Source of the DNA: a bacterium
GTDB taxonomy: Bacteria; Armatimonadota; Chthonomonadetes; Chthonomonadales; Chthonomonadaceae
Length of the DNA stretch: 40,102 nt
Direction: 5' to 3'
NCBI GenBank assembly: GCA_900299305.1
Contig: OMJJ01000382.1
Coordinates: 1-40,102 of the forward strand
The position numbers and the translations under genes are program-made. This document shows positions 24,004 through 32,246 of this stretch, in pieces (positions within the stretch are counted from its first letter, which is position 1; each line of letters starts with the position of its first letter). Below the pieces are notes generated by a model. The model did no database searches. It was not told the DNA's origin and saw only the letters and a list, made by a program, of their open reading frames with translations.

Positions 24004-24218
24004 GGATCTGCTATCTATCCTTTCGATATATGAACTTAGGTTCACTAGAAGTGGTGAGGGGAGGGATTCCCCCACTCTCTCGTAAGACACCCCTTTCCAT
24101 TAAAAGTGCCTGAAATGTAACAAAAAAACCTCTCCTTTTCAACTTTTATTTCTAGTATTATTCCCTCTTTCGCAATTTTTAAGATGTTTTTGATGGCGTT
24201 CATCTGGTCATATCTATT

Positions 24219-25247
24219 TCACTCTGTTGTCTTTGCGGGAGGGGGCGGTATAAAATTGGCGAGGTAGAGCCTATCTACTTCGGGGGTGGTGCGTAGAGTG
24301 AGGGTTTTGCCTTCTCGCCCTATCTGTACCCCTTCTCCTGCGCCCCAGTTTTCGCGGTTTGCGCCCCAAAAGAGAGGAGGCGTTTTTTGAGAGGTGGTAG
24401 GTAGGTGAAGGCGCAGAGTGGTGGGAACCGTAGCCGCGAATAGGAGCCCGATACGCCAACTCTCTTGGCTTGCACCTATCTCGAAGTCCCCTTCGGCACT
24501 CAAGGGCTTACCGGTTTTGGGGTCAGTGGTGTAGGAAAGTGCCATCTGGTTTGGCGACACGCCTTCTTGGTCGGGTTCTAGGAGGATAGGAGGGTAGACC
24601 CACCCATAAGGGCAGGTAGTCTCTCCTACACGCACTGCCCACGCCGAATCGCCCCACGAGTAGTGCCAATACTCTTCACGGCAGTTCGAGAAACCCGCGT
24701 CTAGCATGGCGTGTACCATCGTCATTCGGTTCTGTTTCGATTCGGGAGAGAGCAAATCCGACCACGTGTAAGCCGCCTCCCAACCCTGTGTGGGGGCAAT
24801 AAGGTCGAGAGCATTTCCGTCTTTATCGAGGAGGTTGACATCCACTGCCGCCCCCGTACAGTGACCGGGGGGCGCGTACTGGTCGTAAGGGGCGAAGTAC
24901 TGATTGGTGGCACGGCGCAGTGCTGAGAGGGGCCAGTTGGGATGTGCCTCCAGCGTCTTTTGGTAGTAGCCATCCCAGCCCCGCTTCTGCATGGTAAGCG
25001 TTCGCATAACGGTATGCACCCGCAACTTCATTCCGTCTTTCAGAGAGGCTTGGGCGCGGTTCAGCATATCGGCAGGGGTTTTACGAAAGAAGGGGCATAT
25101 TGTCTCGGCGAGAACCACATCGGGGCAGTAGAGGCGTACATCTACCAGAGGCTCCCGCTCTGCTAAAGGGAGGGCATATTCAGTAATTTTAATGCGGTTC
25201 AGCGCGGCGATAGGTTCGGGTGCGCCCAAACGGATGGCTTTGGGCAT
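24219..25247 (-). CDS. VanX-like D-Ala-D-Ala dipeptidase (peptidase M15D-like) with C-terminal extension
   Basis: A 342-residue protein without a signal peptide. The zinc site of the M15D family is seen: GHCTGAAVDVNLLD (His129, Asp136) and EEYWHYSWGD (Glu192, His195). Arg82 in MRTLTMQKRGWDGY matches the substrate Arg of VanX. VanX splits D-Ala-D-Ala, in vancomycin resistance or in peptidoglycan recycling. Residues about 230-342 form an additional beta-rich domain that VanX lacks. There is no VanA ligase or VanH dehydrogenase nearby, so resistance is not supported. It begins 3 bp after the acidic protein gene, forming an operon. Confidence 0.88.
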   Translation of the reverse strand: MPKAIRLGAPEPIAALNRIKITEYALPLAEREPLVDVRLYCPDVVLAETICPFFRKTPADMLNRAQASLKDGMKLRVHTVMRTLTMQKRGWDGYYQKTLEAHPNWPLSALRRATNQYFAPYDQYAPPGHCTGAAVDVNLLDKDGNALDLIAPTQGWEAAYTWSDLLSPESKQNRMTMVHAMLDAGFSNCREEYWHYSWGDSAWAVRVGETTCPYGWVYPPILLEPDQEGVSPNQMALSYTTDPKTGKPLSAEGDFEIGASQESWRIGLLFAATVPTTLRLHLPTTSQKTPPLFWGANRENWGAGEGVQIGREGKTLTLRTTPEVDRLYLANFIPPPPAKTTE

Positions 25248-25250
25248 CTC

Positions 25251-25595
25251 CTACTCTTCCCTCTCGTCGTCATCGTCTTCTCCGTCGTCTATATCGTCCA
25301 TCGGTCCCGAACAGTCGGTATAACGGCTAATCTCTTCTCCTCGAAAGACATGTGCTACAAAATCCTCACGCTCAAAACGAGGCAAGTAGGAGGAGACAAT
25401 ATCGTCGTCTATCTGTGCTAGAAGGTCTTCTTCCTCGCCTACCGTTAGGTCTGTCTCAAAGATAACGGTGGCATGGATGGTATCCTGTGCAAAGTGAACG
25501 TCTACTTGCCCTAGCCTCCGAGAACCATCCCAAAACAGATAGACCTCTGAAGATGGGGTACGTACCAAGCGGGTAAATTTGAAACGAGACTCCAC
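25251..25595 (-). CDS. Hypothetical acidic protein
   Basis: A 114-residue protein. The start is GTG 25595 (read MESRFKFTRLVR), set by a perfect AGGAGG at 25610-25605 nine nt upstream, rather than the in-frame ATG 25628. Residues 1-80 look like a compact beta-alpha domain (VYLFWDGSRRLGQVDVHFAQDTIHATVIFE); the end is a very acidic tail (DDIDDGEDDDDEREE). I recognise no family. It is upstream of and 3 bp from the VanX-like gene, so a partner or modulator role is possible but unproven. Confidence 0.8.
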   Translation of the reverse strand: MESRFKFTRLVRTPSSEVYLFWDGSRRLGQVDVHFAQDTIHATVIFETDLTVGEEEDLLAQIDDDIVSSYLPRFEREDFVAHVFRGEEISRYTDCSGPMDDIDDGEDDDDEREE

Positions 25596-25604
25596 GATTC
25601 TGTT

Positions 25605-25610
25605 CCTCCT
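25605..25610 (-). promoter_or_regulatory. Perfect Shine-Dalgarno deciding a GTG start
   Basis: AGGAGG on the minus strand, 9 nt before GTG 25595. It favours this start over the upstream in-frame ATG 25628. Confidence 0.8.
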
Positions 25611-25661
25611 TTTGCCACCACAGAGCATGAAGAATAAGGGCAGTGAAGGCAGGAGGAGCCT

Positions 25662-27014
25662 CTAGGTGGCGTTCTCTAAAGGCACTGCAAGTAGCGTTGT
25701 TCCTCGTTGCGCTTCCACAAACTGAACGTGTTGCATAGGGGTTTCCACCAATAACTGCAAACGCCCGTTCCGAATCCATACTCCCGGATGGGTCTCTACA
25801 ACGGTAATAGTCGCCGTTACTCGCTCTTTTGTAAGCAGTACGTTGCGCCGCTTCTCTTCACGCAGTAGCCGTATACGGTCTTCCTGAACCTTCTGATGGC
25901 TCTGTATCTGTTGGATAAGGGCGCGGCGTTCATCCGTAAGGTTTCTGTGTGCGGCGGAACTGCTAAAAGGCTTGAGTGCCGACTGGATACGTAGGATATT
26001 ATAGTTACAGCCCACCATTTCCTGCTCAATCTCAATATCGCGCAGGGGAGTGTAGTGGTCGTTTCCTACTTCGAGGGTTGTCTCAATAAAGTCGGAGGTT
26101 CCCACGCTACCCGCGGTGATCTCCCTGAAAGCGCGTACCGTTCCGCCCATAATACGCGAGTAGGGGCTACCCACAACCTTCTGCCGTGTTTTTATGTCGC
26201 AGTTGATAAGGTCGCCATCTACATACACAGTACCTGCCGTTACGATAATACAGTTCTCGGCGTTTTGTAGTAGAATATCGCCTTTGGAGCGTAGGGTACA
26301 GTTTTTGACCTCACCTTGCACCGCGATAAACTCTTCGGCAACAATCTCCGCGTCCGTTATCGCATCAAAAAAGATAACACCCTGCTCAAACGTATGATAC
26401 CCCCCTACTACCTCTTCGGGGAACTGCTGAAACCCCGCAACCGTAAGCCGTTCTCCATGCAGATAGCAGTAGCCGTCCGTAGTAGCATGAACATGGAGGC
26501 TATCGGCAGAATGTGCCACGTTCTTGCCTAAAGAGAGGTAGGCGGGCTTACTAGGGCGATAGGGTACATCTCGGATAGGGAGGGTGCAGGTTTTGCCTAG
26601 TACTCCGGGTTGAGCAGGGATGGTAGAGGCTACCTCTTGCCCTTTTTTTACCAGTTGACGGGCATCTAGGGCAAACCAGTCTGTCGTTTCGGGGAAGGTG
26701 AAGTGCTTGGGAGGGTGCTGGCGAATAACCTCTTCCGAAAGGAAATAGCGTACCTTCGCATCTTGTCCGTCTTTGGGAAGAACACCTTGCGCCCCTACCA
26801 CTTCGGTAGGTAACGCCGCAGTTCGGGCTTGGCTAATCCCTGCCTGTATCTCTTCTGGGCGGGAACTATGCCCTGCGTTCATGCGGTGCAGACGCTCTAG
26901 TATCTCTTCAAAACTCGCGTCTTTGCCATCACCCTGCGGGGGGTAGATAGTGACTAGGGCTTGCGTGTGGTCGTGGTTTAAGCGGACTTCAAAGCGTCCG
27001 TTTTGGTTTGTCAT
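25662..27014 (-). CDS. FapA/DUF342-family protein, copy B
   Basis: A 450-residue protein of the DUF342 (FapA) family. Start ATG 27014 gives MTNQNGRFEVRLNHDHTQ, which aligns to the start of the paralogue upstream (MEDIDGRFDAHLNSNHTQ). An N-terminal domain (about 1-160) precedes a right-handed beta-helix-like region with motifs EVVGGYHTFEQGVIFFDA, EFIAVQGEVKNCTLRSKGDILLQNAENCIIVTAGTVYVDGDLINCDIKTRQKV, and a C-terminal coiled coil (about 370-425). Members are cytoplasmic and often linked to sporulation or motility signalling, with uncertain activity. It follows copy A by 46 bp and ends near the acidic protein gene. Confidence 0.87.
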   Translation of the reverse strand: MTNQNGRFEVRLNHDHTQALVTIYPPQGDGKDASFEEILERLHRMNAGHSSRPEEIQAGISQARTAALPTEVVGAQGVLPKDGQDAKVRYFLSEEVIRQHPPKHFTFPETTDWFALDARQLVKKGQEVASTIPAQPGVLGKTCTLPIRDVPYRPSKPAYLSLGKNVAHSADSLHVHATTDGYCYLHGERLTVAGFQQFPEEVVGGYHTFEQGVIFFDAITDAEIVAEEFIAVQGEVKNCTLRSKGDILLQNAENCIIVTAGTVYVDGDLINCDIKTRQKVVGSPYSRIMGGTVRAFREITAGSVGTSDFIETTLEVGNDHYTPLRDIEIEQEMVGCNYNILRIQSALKPFSSSAAHRNLTDERRALIQQIQSHQKVQEDRIRLLREEKRRNVLLTKERVTATITVVETHPGVWIRNGRLQLLVETPMQHVQFVEAQRGTTLLAVPLENAT

Positions 27015-27060
27015 CTCTATTCGCCTTGTGACGTGATTAAGATTTTGTGGTGGGGTATTA

Positions 27061-28410
27061 CTAACTTGCTTTCGTAAGTGACACCGCATGAACCACCGTG
27101 CCGTGCATCGCCTCTACAAACCTAACCTCTTGTAAGAGAGCCGGTACGGTCAATTTAGAGCGACCATTCCGTATCTTTACTCCCGAAAAAACCTCATTTG
27201 CCTCTATGGTAGCGTTGATGTGGTTTTTGGCAAACAGGGCACATCGGTGTTGCTCCGTTTTTAGGAGGCGAATACGCTCTAGTTCTAAATGCTGGAGGGT
27301 TTGGCACTGCTCTCGCATCTGGCGGTACTGCTGTAACCCGTCTTGTAGCATGGTATTCTCTAGGGGTTTGAGGGTAGCTTGAATACGGTGTAGGTTGTGC
27401 TGGTGGGTCGCTAGTTCGCGTTCTATCTCTATAGCGCGTAAGGGAGTGTAGTAGTCGTTGCCTACCTCTACAAAGGTCTCTGTTCCTTTGGGGTCTCCTA
27501 GCCTCCCCGCAGCGACTCCACCAAAGGCGCGTAGAGTACCCCCAACCACCTGTGCCTCCTTACAACAGACGACTTTTTGGCGTGTCATAACGTCGCAGTT
27601 CTCTAATCCAACCTCTACAAAGACATCGCCGGGAGTGATGATTTTACAGTTTTCGGCACTCTCTATCAGTACATCGCCGCTTACACGTAGGGTACAGTTT
27701 TTTAGGTTTCCGCGAACCGCAAGAAACTCCTCCACGATAATCTGAGCATCGCTTGCTCCCTGATAGAGAATGGCTCCCTTGCCGAGCGCGTACTCTCCCC
27801 CCTTTATTTCGTTAGGAAACAGATGTAAGGGAATAACGGTTAGCCGCTCTTCTTTAAGGTAGAAATACCCGTCTTCAGTGGCGTAGGCGCGTACTCCATG
27901 AGGGTCTAGTACCACGTTATCCCCTATCGCACCATCGGGGGGCTTGCCGGGCATATAGGGAACGTCATGGGTGGGGAGGGTGCAGGTTTTTCCTAATACC
28001 CCTAGTTTGAGGGGGGTGATAGAGGCGAGTTCCTGCCCTTTTTTTACTATCTGAGCGGGGTCGAGGGAGAACCAGTCGGTTGCACCAGAGAGGCGCGGGT
28101 GTTTGGGAGGATAACGGCGTAACAGGTTTTTGGGAAGCGAGTGACGGATAACCGCGTCCTGACCATCCACCGGCATAACGCCTTGTGCCGCCAAAACCTC
28201 CATCGGCATAGCGACGGCACGGGCGTGTTGTATCCCGTCCCTAATCGCATCTACGCGCAGGTTATGCCCCACGCGCATCTGCCGCAAGCGGTCTACTATC
28301 TCGCCAAGAGTAACCTCTTTCCCGTCGCCATGAGGGGGGTAGATAGTGACGACTGCCTGTGTATGATTAGAGTTTAAGTGAGCGTCGAAGCGTCCGTCAA
28401 TGTCTTCCAT
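27061..28410 (-). CDS. FapA/DUF342-family protein, copy A
   Basis: A 449-residue DUF342 protein, paralogous along its length to the next gene. I chose ATG 28410 since its first residues align with copy B; the GTG 28440 would add ten residues with no counterpart. Key segments: LDPAQIVKKGQELASITP, KTCTLPTHDVPYMPGKPP, EFLAVRGNLKNCTLRVSGDVLIESAENCKIITPGDVFVEVGLENCDVMTRQKV and a C-terminal coiled coil with many Gln/Leu residues. A beta-helix shape is inferred from the family. Function is unknown. Tandem duplication is evident from protein similarity and gene order. Confidence 0.87.
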   Translation of the reverse strand: MEDIDGRFDAHLNSNHTQAVVTIYPPHGDGKEVTLGEIVDRLRQMRVGHNLRVDAIRDGIQHARAVAMPMEVLAAQGVMPVDGQDAVIRHSLPKNLLRRYPPKHPRLSGATDWFSLDPAQIVKKGQELASITPLKLGVLGKTCTLPTHDVPYMPGKPPDGAIGDNVVLDPHGVRAYATEDGYFYLKEERLTVIPLHLFPNEIKGGEYALGKGAILYQGASDAQIIVEEFLAVRGNLKNCTLRVSGDVLIESAENCKIITPGDVFVEVGLENCDVMTRQKVVCCKEAQVVGGTLRAFGGVAAGRLGDPKGTETFVEVGNDYYTPLRAIEIERELATHQHNLHRIQATLKPLENTMLQDGLQQYRQMREQCQTLQHLELERIRLLKTEQHRCALFAKNHINATIEANEVFSGVKIRNGRSKLTVPALLQEVRFVEAMHGTVVHAVSLTKAS

Positions 28411-28511
28411 CGTTGTACCTAAGCCGTGTTCCTGATTCACACCTATTGCGGTAGTACATTATTGGGGAAACGGCTTAGAAACTAGAGAGAAAAGGGCAAA
28501 AACCCTGCCTT

Positions 28512-29828
28512 TTACGGGCTACTAGGCTTCTCTTCGGGGGAAAGTGGGCGATGGCGGTGCATATGCGCCTTAAAATCCCCCAAACAGACCCAGCGGGTTG
28601 GAGCGTTCAAATCGACCTCTGCTACTGCTACTGTTCCCCAATCCGTCGCGAGTGCAACGGGCTTACCTTCGTGATTATAGATAGCAGAGAGCATCCAGTT
28701 TCGCGAAACATCTTCGTAGGTACTGCTCACAATATAGACGTGGTTCTCACAGGCTCGCGCCGATGCCAACAGCGGGTTGCATCCCCATACGGGCCAAGCG
28801 ATAACCTCTGCCCCGTTACGGGCAAGTTCTAGTGCTACTTCGGGAAAGAAGCCGTCGTAGCATATCATCATCCCAACCTTGCCAAAAGCGGTCTCGAAGA
28901 CGGGGTACTCGCTACCGGGAGCCATGCCGCCCTGTACTTCGGTACGCGGCAAACAGACCTTGCGGTACTTGCCCACTATCTCCCCGCTGGGGTCGATAAG
29001 AACGGCGACATTATACAGAAGATGCCCCGCTCTCTCCACCAAACCCGCCACGATATGAATACGATATTGACGTGCAAGCATACCAAAGTAGCGGGTAGAG
29101 TCTCCGGGTATGGGTTCCGCAACATCGGCGTAGGTTTTGTCTAGCCCATAGAGGGTTAGCGTTTCGCCAAGCACCACAAGGTCGGTGTTCTGCCGTGCCG
29201 CTTCCGCAATCAAGGGCGCGTAGAGTTCGCAGTTACCCTGTGGAGTTTTGCCCCCGTGGGGTTGAAAGTGTACCGTAGCCAGTCGTACTATACGCTTTGG
29301 GGGCGGGGCAGTCTCTACCAAAGAGGCTTGGCTCCACTCTACCTTGCTATCAGGCGACCATTGCAGATGTAGTTCTACCACCGCTTGCGTCGCACCAGAG
29401 GGGGCGCGGTAGGTATGTGAAACCTCCGTCCAGCCCTCTGCGTCTGTACTTTGTGCTTGGGGGTGTTCGGTCTCTGCCATCGCAACGGAGTCGCACAGGT
29501 AGCCCTCGCAGGTAGCAAGGTCTTCTGGAACGGCTTTCCCCTGCACGTCGAACCAGTCTATTTTTACCACCACACTTCGGCGGGGGGCGGCTACGTTTTG
29601 CGCCCGATAGGACACTTCAAAACGATAGTGTGTGCCGCCCGTAACGGGAAACGTTTTTGCCCACCAACCGTCTAACCCCTCACGGAAGTCCGCCTCTATA
29701 ATCAGTACCTCGTTACCTGTTGGGGAGGCAGAGGAGAGGTAGGAGAAGCGTGGGCATATCTCCTCACGAGGTGCGAGACCTTGCCAGCCGTTAAAGTCGG
29801 CTTGGGGAGCGTGGTATATGGGTGTCAT
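28512..29828 (-). CDS. Nitrilase-superfamily amidohydrolase with N-terminal beta-sandwich domain
   Basis: A 438-residue protein. Residues about 1-175 form a carbohydrate-binding-module-like beta domain (EVLIIEADFREGLDGWWAKTF). From about 180 lies the carbon-nitrogen hydrolase domain with the catalytic triad Glu222 (VVLGETLTLYG), Lys290 (GKYRKVCLP) and Cys323 (MMICYDGFFPE). The enzyme should hydrolyse a C-N bond (amide, nitrile or N-carbamoyl); substrate is unknown. ATG 29828 has GGAGG 5 nt upstream. No signal peptide is seen, so the N-terminal sandwich acts in the cytoplasm or an unrecognised export route is used. No operon partner is apparent. Confidence 0.9.
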   Translation of the reverse strand: MTPIYHAPQADFNGWQGLAPREEICPRFSYLSSASPTGNEVLIIEADFREGLDGWWAKTFPVTGGTHYRFEVSYRAQNVAAPRRSVVVKIDWFDVQGKAVPEDLATCEGYLCDSVAMAETEHPQAQSTDAEGWTEVSHTYRAPSGATQAVVELHLQWSPDSKVEWSQASLVETAPPPKRIVRLATVHFQPHGGKTPQGNCELYAPLIAEAARQNTDLVVLGETLTLYGLDKTYADVAEPIPGDSTRYFGMLARQYRIHIVAGLVERAGHLLYNVAVLIDPSGEIVGKYRKVCLPRTEVQGGMAPGSEYPVFETAFGKVGMMICYDGFFPEVALELARNGAEVIAWPVWGCNPLLASARACENHVYIVSSTYEDVSRNWMLSAIYNHEGKPVALATDWGTVAVAEVDLNAPTRWVCLGDFKAHMHRHRPLSPEEKPSSP

Positions 29829-29966
29829 GGTAGCCTCCGATAAGGGATATTGGGGTTCAAACTGAGTCTACCCAACTTTGGGGGTTGGTATCCTCCCGAA
29901 ACGCTTTTGTTATCCCCTTTTCGCGGAAAAGGACTAAAATTGTGACTTTAGGAGAGGAATTTCTAG

Positions 29967-29972
29967 TATAAT
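29967..29972 (+). promoter_or_regulatory. -10 box for the second toxin-antitoxin pair
   Basis: A perfect TATAAT 38 nt before ATG 30010. Upstream -35 candidates (CTTTAG at 29946, TTGTGA at 29940) are off consensus in sequence or spacing. Confidence 0.5.
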
Positions 29973-29992
29973 TGACTTAGGAACTCATGTTA

Positions 29993-30012
29993 TGTAGGAA
30001 GGAAGCCGTATG
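29993..30012 (+). repeat. 20-bp direct repeat, left copy (leader of antitoxin)
   Basis: The segment from TGTAGGAAGG to the ATG is identical to 30825-30844, the leader of the ankyrin gene. It includes the ribosome-binding site (GGAAGGAAG) and the start codon. See the right copy. Confidence 0.85.
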
Positions 30013-30324
30013 GCGCACCCAGTAACACAAAACACAACTACGCTAGAGATCACGGGTATCTCACTTGCGCTAATGAAGCGTATTGAAGAGAGAGCAAAAG
30101 AGCGTGGTGAGGATAGTGGTAGTTTTGTACGCGAATGGCTTCAAGAAAGTCTTGGTGTCGCTACAGATTCTCCTAAACAGGCTTCTTTAGAAGAGATACT
30201 CTCTCCCTTAAGAGAAGATTTTGAGAATACAGGGATGACCGATGATGAGTTGGGGGAATTCATCTCCCACGAGATAAAACAGTACCGTACTGCTCATAAG
30301 ACAAAAACACCAGTGCGCTCATGA
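30010..30324 (+). CDS. Putative ribbon-helix-helix-like antitoxin
   Basis: A 104-residue protein preceding and overlapping a PIN-domain gene by 4 bp (ATGA). Residues about 10-50 (TTLEITGISLALMKRIEERAKERGEDSGSFVREWLQE) suit a ribbon-helix-helix DNA-binding fold: a strand then two helices. The C-terminal part is acidic and helical, as expected for a toxin-wrapping tail. The pair should be an autoregulated type II toxin-antitoxin unit. ATG 30010 is preceded by AGGAAGGAAG, part of a 20-bp repeat shared with the ankyrin gene leader. Confidence 0.82.
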   Translation: MAHPVTQNTTTLEITGISLALMKRIEERAKERGEDSGSFVREWLQESLGVATDSPKQASLEEILSPLREDFENTGMTDDELGEFISHEIKQYRTAHKTKTPVRS

Positions 30325-30785
30325 GTACCCCATTGACGTTTGTACTGGATACAGGGGTTATACTACAAGCAACACTTAACCCTTCTGGTCCTGCAAATAG
30401 ATTACTACGAATGCTTGAGAGTGGAGAGGGGATTTTATATCTTAGCCCCCAAACTCTGACAGAAGTTGAAGATATTTTGAGCCGCCCTGCAATTCGTGAA
30501 AAGTATCCCCATTTAACGGACAGAGTTGCAGATAGTATGTTGAATCGCCTGAAAACTCTAGCCGAAACTGTAAACGTCATTCAGCGATATGTAGAGTATC
30601 CACGCGACCCTAACGATGAATCCATTCTCAACCTCGCGATTCAGCAAAAAGTAGATTTTTTGGTCTCTAGGGACAAGGATATTTTGGATTTAGGGCAAAG
30701 TGCAGATTTTCGTTTGCTACATACCACTATAAAGGTCGTCAATCCTGTAGCGGTACTAGAATTACTATATAAACAGGGTGTCTAA
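30321..30785 (+). CDS. PIN-domain protein, putative toxin ribonuclease
   Basis: A 154-residue PIN-domain protein of the COG1569/PIN_3 type. Acidic positions: Asp10 (FVLDTGVIL), Glu48/Glu50 (TEVEDIL), Asp99 (RDPNDESILNLAI) and Asp118/Asp120 (SRDKDIL). The start ATG 30321 overlaps the antitoxin stop (ATGA), indicating translational coupling. Predicted as an Mg2+-dependent RNase restrained by the upstream protein. Unlike the PIN protein at 12747-13190 it has the classic VLDTGV first strand; the two pairs are not close paralogues. Confidence 0.88.
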   Translation: MSTPLTFVLDTGVILQATLNPSGPANRLLRMLESGEGILYLSPQTLTEVEDILSRPAIREKYPHLTDRVADSMLNRLKTLAETVNVIQRYVEYPRDPNDESILNLAIQQKVDFLVSRDKDILDLGQSADFRLLHTTIKVVNPVAVLELLYKQGV

Positions 30786-30824
30786 CTACCCTTTACGGAG
30801 TGTTGTATTGTTAGGAATCGTTTT

Positions 30825-30844
30825 TGTAGGAAGGAAGCCGTATG
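30825..30844 (+). repeat. 20-bp direct repeat, right copy (leader of ankyrin gene)
   Basis: Identical to 29993-30012. A shorter TTAGGAA block also recurs upstream of each copy (29977-29983 and 30811-30817). The two copies flank the toxin-antitoxin genes exactly. Confidence 0.85.
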
Positions 30845-32185
30845 CGTAATAATCACCGCCATAGTGTTGTGTGGGTAGGAGTAGGAGTAATGTGTCTTGG
30901 GCTGACCGCGCAGTCTGTAGAGACAGCACACGCTCTTAGCCCCCGCCTCTCTGCACCTCCCAAAACCACACGGAAGGGGGCTACTCGGCAAGAGAACGAG
31001 TACCTTGCCGCCTGTGAATCCGGAGATACCGCAAAGGTGAAATCCCTCCTTGACGATGGAGTTAGCGTAAAGACCGCCGATGCAGGGGGCTACTCTGGGC
31101 TTCACCTTGCGATTCGTAGTATTCCCGTCATTCGCCTTCTGATAGAGAACAGGGCAAACGTGAACGCCGTAGACAAAAAAGGGCGTACCCCGTTGGTACT
31201 CGCGGCGATTGCAGGACAGATTGGCGCAGTAGAAGAGTTGCTTCATGCGGACGCGAGGGTAGATGTACGCGATTCGGAGGGGTGTACTGCCCTGTCGAGA
31301 GCGGTACTCAACCGCCGTCCGCGTACCGTTGCCCTCCTTATTGCAAACGGCGCGAATGTGCATATACAAGACAATCAAGGACGTACCCCGCGAGATATGG
31401 CGAAAGAGGTGAAAGACCCTCAGATACTGAAAATGTTAGAGCAAGCGGTAGTCAACCCGCCCCGTGTTACACCCAAAAACCAGAACCCAACGACTAGCAA
31501 CCCGCCTGTGCATCCCCCCGACGAACACTCAAACCCGCAACCGCTTACCGGTAGCGGTACGTTACGCTATGCTCAGGATATGCTCTTGGGAGTGTTGCAA
31601 GAGGGGGCGCGTTCCCGCAACGCTCTGCGCTACTTCGACGGCAAAACCGAAGCACAACTGCGTCGCGAACTAGAATCTCTGCGCCGTGAACAGACACGCG
31701 GCAGTTTGGGATATCGTAGCCTATCGTATGTGCTTGCCTACTATGGGGTGGATGTGCTTATCAACGCGCAACGGGTGATGTATAACTGGCTCTACCCCGA
31801 TGTGTTCGGAGACGAACCCAAAAACAGACAAGCAGACCCTACCGCCGAAGCGATAAAGCGTATCTATCAGCGTAACCCTTCGGACGATTTGCTAGGTAAA
31901 GTCTTTTTTGTGGTACGGCAAAACCGCGTTAATTCGGAAGACCCCTCTGTGCTGGTCTCCGATATGTTTGTGCAGTACCCTACCGCCATGCTACGCGCCT
32001 CCATCGTGCGCTCTGGCGAGAGCCGCGATGCGAGTATCACCACTCTGGCGCGTATTCTGAATGAGTACAACGGCTATCGGCGGGTACAACGTATTCTAAA
32101 AGACCTCACCCAAAGCGAAGAGCGCGGCATCTCTAGTGCGGCGCAAGACATACTCGACCAACTGCGCCGTATTCACACCAACTAA
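30842..32185 (+). CDS. Exported ankyrin-repeat protein
   Basis: A 447-residue protein with an N-terminal signal (MRNNHRHSVVWVGVGVMCLGLTAQS). Residues about 50-195 carry four or five ankyrin repeats (AACESGDTAKVKSLLDDGVSV, YSGLHLAIRSIPVIRLLIENRANVN, GRTPLVLAAIAGQIGAVEELLHADARV, GCTALSRAVLNRRPRTVALLIANGANV). A Pro-rich linker (about 200-235) leads to an all-helical domain of roughly 210 residues of unknown fold. Ankyrin repeats bind protein partners; the C-terminal domain may be the effector. ATG 30842 has AAGGAAG upstream. No functional partner is apparent nearby. Confidence 0.85.
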   Translation: MRNNHRHSVVWVGVGVMCLGLTAQSVETAHALSPRLSAPPKTTRKGATRQENEYLAACESGDTAKVKSLLDDGVSVKTADAGGYSGLHLAIRSIPVIRLLIENRANVNAVDKKGRTPLVLAAIAGQIGAVEELLHADARVDVRDSEGCTALSRAVLNRRPRTVALLIANGANVHIQDNQGRTPRDMAKEVKDPQILKMLEQAVVNPPRVTPKNQNPTTSNPPVHPPDEHSNPQPLTGSGTLRYAQDMLLGVLQEGARSRNALRYFDGKTEAQLRRELESLRREQTRGSLGYRSLSYVLAYYGVDVLINAQRVMYNWLYPDVFGDEPKNRQADPTAEAIKRIYQRNPSDDLLGKVFFVVRQNRVNSEDPSVLVSDMFVQYPTAMLRASIVRSGESRDASITTLARILNEYNGYRRVQRILKDLTQSEERGISSAAQDILDQLRRIHTN

Positions 32186-32207
32186 TCGAACTGCCCTTTA
32201 AGGAGAT

Positions 32208-32246
32208 ATGGGAACTTGGCAACCGCTTCCAACACCGCAAACGTAA
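32208..32246 (+). other. Out-of-frame short reading frame over the ABC-ATPase start
   Basis: ATG 32208 opens 12 codons and ends at TAA 32244-32246. It lies in the frame +1/-2 relative to the ABC gene start (TTG 32216) and is only 2 nt after AAGGAGAT, so it competes for the same ribosome site. It may be spurious. Confidence 0.35.

Noticed and set aside
24219-25247. Vancomycin-resistance locus
   Set aside because: Only a VanX-like peptidase is present; no VanA/B ligase, VanH dehydrogenase or VanRS regulator is in the window.
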